Shown piece after piece: positions 61,529 through 64,000 of a stretch of 64,000 nt of DNA. The position numbers were made by a program, and so were the translations under genes. The notes under the pieces were generated by a model, which had not been told where the DNA came from, searched no databases, and saw only the letters and a list, made by a program, of their open reading frames with translations. Source of the stretch: Streptomyces sp. 6-11-2 (GTDB lineage Bacteria > Actinomycetota > Actinomycetes > Streptomycetales > Streptomycetaceae); the NCBI RefSeq assembly GCF_006540305.1, contig NZ_BJOR01000001.1, positions 6,944,001-7,008,000 on the forward strand. Direction: 5' to 3'. Within the stretch, counting starts at the first letter, position 1; each line of letters opens with the position of its first letter.

Positions 61529-62731
61529 TCAGCCTTTCTCGCGCAACTGCCGGAAGAACGCCCGCACATCCGCGACCAGCAGGTCCGGCTCCTCCATCGC
61601 CGCGAAGTGCCCGCCCCGGTCGAACCGCGTCCACCGCACGATGTTCTCGGTGCGCTCCGCCCGGTGCCGCAACGGGAGTTGCAGCTCGGCCGGGAAGACG
61701 GCGAGCGCGGTCGGCGCGGTCGACGGCTCGGAGGGCGCGGCGGCCCGGCCGGAGGCGTGCGCCCGTTCGTAGTAGATCCGCGCGGACGAACCGGCCGTCC
61801 CGGTCAGCCAGTACAGCATCACGTCGGTGAGCAGCCGGTCGCGGTCGACGGCCTCCTCGGGCAGCTCCTCGGAGTCCGTCCACTCGCGGAACTTCTCGAC
61901 GATCCAGGCGAGTTGGCCGACCGGCGAGTCGGTCAGCGCGTACGCCAGGGTCTGCGGGCGGGTCGCGTGCAGCATCGCGTAGCCGGTGCCCTCCCTCTGC
62001 CAGGCCTCCCAGCGCCGCCACGACGCGAGCGTCCGCTCCCGCTCCTCCGAGCCGAGCCCGGCCAGCTCCTCCCCGGTCGGTTCGGTGGACTGCTGTGCGC
62101 CCGGCAGCAGGTTCAGGTGCACGCCGATCACCCGGCCGGGGTGGGCGCGGCCCAGCTCGCGGGAGATCATCGCGCCCCAGTCGCCGCCCTGCGCGCCGAA
62201 CCGCTCGTAACCGAGCCGCCGCATCAGCTCGGCCCACGCGTCGGCGACCCGTCCCGCCTCCCAGCCCCGCTCGGTGGTGGGCCCGGACAGTCCGAAGCCC
62301 GGAATGGTCGGCAGCACGACGTGGAAGGCGTCGGCCGGGTCGCCGCCGTGGGCGGCCGGGTCCGTGAGCGGGCCCACGATGTCGAGGAACTCCACGATCG
62401 ATCCCGGCCAGCCGTGCGTGACGACCAGTGCGGTGGCGTCCGGCTCCGGGGAGCGGACGTGGACGAAGTGCACGTTCGCCCCGTCGATCGTGGTCGTGAA
62501 CTGCGGCCACCGGTTCAGCAGCGCCTCGGCCGCCCGCCAGTCGTACTCGTGCCGCCAGTACCGTACGAGCTCGCGCAGGTAGTCGACGGGAACGCCGTAG
62601 TCCCAGCCCGTGTCCGGCAGCTCGTCCGGCCAGCGGGTGCGGTCGAGGCGGTCGTGGAGGTCGTCCAGATCGCTCTGCGGGACGCTGAGCCGGAAGGGCC
62701 GGATGCCGTCGGCGGGCGGTGACGTCGTCAT
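61529..62731 (-). CDS. Epoxide hydrolase (EHN-type alpha/beta hydrolase)
   Basis: 400 residues. The N-terminal EHN domain (IRPFRLSVPQSDLDDLHDRL, WPDELPDTGWDYGVPVDYLR) is diagnostic. The hydrolase core has oxyanion motif THGWPGSIVEF, nucleophile GAQGGDWGAMIS (Asp in GDWG), and the His near FDRGGHFAAMEEPDLL. It opens epoxides to diols in the cytosol. No epoxide-forming neighbour is seen, so substrate is open. Separated from clpP3 by a promoter-bearing gap. Confidence 0.9.
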   Translation of the reverse strand: MTTSPPADGIRPFRLSVPQSDLDDLHDRLDRTRWPDELPDTGWDYGVPVDYLRELVRYWRHEYDWRAAEALLNRWPQFTTTIDGANVHFVHVRSPEPDATALVVTHGWPGSIVEFLDIVGPLTDPAAHGGDPADAFHVVLPTIPGFGLSGPTTERGWEAGRVADAWAELMRRLGYERFGAQGGDWGAMISRELGRAHPGRVIGVHLNLLPGAQQSTEPTGEELAGLGSEERERTLASWRRWEAWQREGTGYAMLHATRPQTLAYALTDSPVGQLAWIVEKFREWTDSEELPEEAVDRDRLLTDVMLYWLTGTAGSSARIYYERAHASGRAAAPSEPSTAPTALAVFPAELQLPLRHRAERTENIVRWTRFDRGGHFAAMEEPDLLVADVRAFFRQLREKG

Positions 62732-62900
62732 GCCCGCGATGCTAGTGGCGACGCCGCTCCCTCACCGGCGACCGGTGCCTGCCGCGGCACTGGTTCCGGC
62801 CCGCCGAAGCGCCCGCGGATTTTCTCCGGAAGCGCCGATGAGTTTCGCGGCGCGGGCCGGTCGATACACATGACCGCGTCGCACACCCCAGGAGGAACCC

Positions 62901-63383
62901 GTGGCCACCGAAGGATTCACCACCTGTCTCTGGTTCGACGGCCAGGCCGAGGAAGCCGCCCACCACTACGTCTCGATCTTCAAGAACTCCACCATCGGGC
63001 GGATCGGCCGCTACACGGAGGCCGGGCCCGGCCCGGCCGGATCGGTGATCGCGGTCGACTTCGTGGCCAACGGCCAGAAGTTCGTGGCGCTGAACGGCGG
63101 TCCCCAGTTCACCTTCAACGAGTCGATCTCCTTCCAGATCCACTGCGAGAACCAGGAGGAGATCGACCACTACTGGACCAAGCTCACCGAGAACGGCGGC
63201 GAGCCCGGCCCCTGCGGCTGGCTCAAGGACAAGTACGGCGTCTCCTGGCAGGTGGTCCCGGACAAGCTCATCGACATGATCGGCGACCCCGACGCCGAGA
63301 AGGCGGCCCGCACCACGCGGGCGATGCTCGCCATGCGCAAGCTCGACATCGCCGCCCTGGAAAGGGTGTACGCGGGCGAGTGA
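62901..63383 (+). CDS. VOC-family PhnB/3-demethylubiquinone-like protein
   Basis: 160 residues from GTG 62901 with AGGAGGAA upstream. FTTCLWFDGQAEEAAHHYVS, FKNSTIGRIGRYTEAG, VDFVANGQKFVALNGGP and CGWLKDKYGVSWQVVPDKL are the signature of the PhnB-type VOC group. Function of the group is unsettled; a cytosolic metal-binding dimer is likely. Confidence 0.92.
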   Translation: MATEGFTTCLWFDGQAEEAAHHYVSIFKNSTIGRIGRYTEAGPGPAGSVIAVDFVANGQKFVALNGGPQFTFNESISFQIHCENQEEIDHYWTKLTENGGEPGPCGWLKDKYGVSWQVVPDKLIDMIGDPDAEKAARTTRAMLAMRKLDIAALERVYAGE

Positions 63384-63393
63384 CGGCGGGCGA

Positions 63394-63433
63394 CGGGGCC
63401 GGTCCACCCATCCGGGGGAGTGGACCGGCCCCG
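63394..63433. terminator. Bidirectional terminator
   Basis: CGGGGCCGGTCCAC and GTGGACCGGCCCCG form a perfect 14-bp stem between the VOC gene and the convergent dehydrogenase gene. Confidence 0.75.
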
Positions 63434-63473
63434 CCATCCTGTGCAGGGGCCGGGCGTGAGGTGCGGGCCCCGG

Positions 63474-64000
63474 TCAGGGCAGGTCGTTCACCAGCACCGC
63501 GGCCCCGTCGAAGCGGCCGGCCTTGAGGTCCTCCAGTGCCTGCGGGGCCCGGGAGAGCGGATAGGCGTGCGTGGTGGCGCGCACCCCGTGCCGGGCGGCC
63601 AGGGCGAGGAAGTCCCGGCCGTCCTCGCGTGTGTTCGAGGTGACGCTGCGCAGCTCCTTCTCGTAGAAGAGCTCGCTCTCGTAGCGCAGCGGCGGTGTGT
63701 CGCTCAGGTGGATACCGGCCACGGACAGGACACCGCCGCGGTCGAGGGCCCGCAGCGCCACGGGCACCAGATCGCCCACGGGGGCGAACAGGATCGCGCT
63801 GTCCAGCGGCTCGGGCGGCACCGCGTACGCGTCCTGGGCCGAGGCCGCGCCCAGCTCCAGAGCGAGTCGCCGCGCGGCCGCCCCGCGGGTCATGACGTGC
63901 ACCCTGGCGCCCTCCGCGAGTGCCACCTGCGCGCACAGGTGGGCGCTGCCGCCGAACCCGTACAGGCCGAGGCGTCCGCCGGGCGGCAGGGCGGCCCGGC
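63474..64000 (-). CDS. Zinc-type alcohol dehydrogenase, C-terminal part
   Basis: The frame is open to the window edge. The visible C-terminal ~175 residues contain the end of the NAD(P) fold ([20 protein letters not shown]), [39 protein letters not shown] and [12 protein letters not shown], matching zinc-dependent medium-chain ADHs of the GroES type. The catalytic zinc half lies outside the window. Cytosolic NAD(P)-linked oxidation of an unknown alcohol is expected. Confidence 0.88.
   Translation of the reverse strand, partial: RAALPPGGRLGLYGFGGSAHLCAQVALAEGARVHVMTRGAAARRLALELGAASAQDAYAVPPEPLDSAILFAPVGDLVPVALRALDRGGVLSVAGIHLSDTPPLRYESELFYEKELRSVTSNTREDGRDFLALAARHGVRATTHAYPLSRAPQALEDLKAGRFDGAAVLVNDLP

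Noticed and set aside
1..64000. CRISPR array, tRNA or rRNA genes
   Set aside because: No regularly spaced repeats and no cloverleaf or rRNA-like segments were noticed on reading; a covariance-model scan would be decisive.

Overview
The window reads as chromosomal DNA of a Streptomyces or close relative. G+C is very high throughout, and several genes are streptomycete hallmarks: a long chaplin with a sortase signal, an SsgA-like protein, an NsdA/NsdB-like TPR regulator, a DUF397 protein, a streptophobe membrane protein and a popR-clpP3-clpP4 locus. I saw no rRNA, tRNA or CRISPR array.

Layout. (1) 1-6160 is a mobile-element landing zone: the 3' end of a TPR-repeat gene, an intact IS481-family element placed exactly on its stop codon, a MITE-like inverted-repeat element, a small membrane peptide, a lipoprotein, a truncated IS630 transposase and an intact IS630-family element. 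(2) 6231-17590 holds an FAD oxidoreductase gene and then a five-gene minus-strand block: a degenerate-VWA protein, a P-loop GTPase, a GAP1-like protein, a membrane VWA protein and a Ser/Thr kinase fused to a PQQ-type propeller. This is the best candidate in the window for a poorly described system. (3) 17948-24764 carries a Tat-exported serine hydrolase, an acyl-CoA ligase with a coupled acetyltransferase, a DUF397 orphan, and a universal stress protein gene split by a TnpB element whose ends can be placed to the base. (4) 25502-41543 is mostly core-like: a PGRP-type amidase, an APH-like protein, an NsdA-like regulator, a PAS-PP2C phosphatase, an SsgA-like protein, a baeRF protein, asnB, a secreted tripeptidyl aminopeptidase, a chaplin and an SRPBCC protein beside an internally deleted ArsR gene. 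(5) 41564-45419 is a minus-strand run of oxidoreductase, photolyase and ECF sigma factor that resembles light-response modules. (6) 45663-55817 holds small enzymes, a BlaI/M56 pair, adenosine deaminase, a LysR/aldo-keto reductase pair and a SnoaL-like pseudogene broken by short palindromic repeats. (7) 56129-64000 holds a streptophobe protein, a HATPase, a SigB/F-type sigma factor, popR with clpP3-clpP4 and a textbook PopR operator, an epoxide hydrolase, a VOC protein and a partial zinc-type alcohol dehydrogenase.

Themes. Several genes bear on sporulation, stress and proteolysis (sigma factor, HATPase, PP2C, SsgA-like, NsdA-like, chaplin, ClpP3/P4). Mobile DNA has left three damaged genes whose ancestral form can be largely reconstructed (the USP gene, the ArsR gene and the SnoaL gene). 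Functions are assigned from motifs and family resemblance read by eye; no database search was possible.
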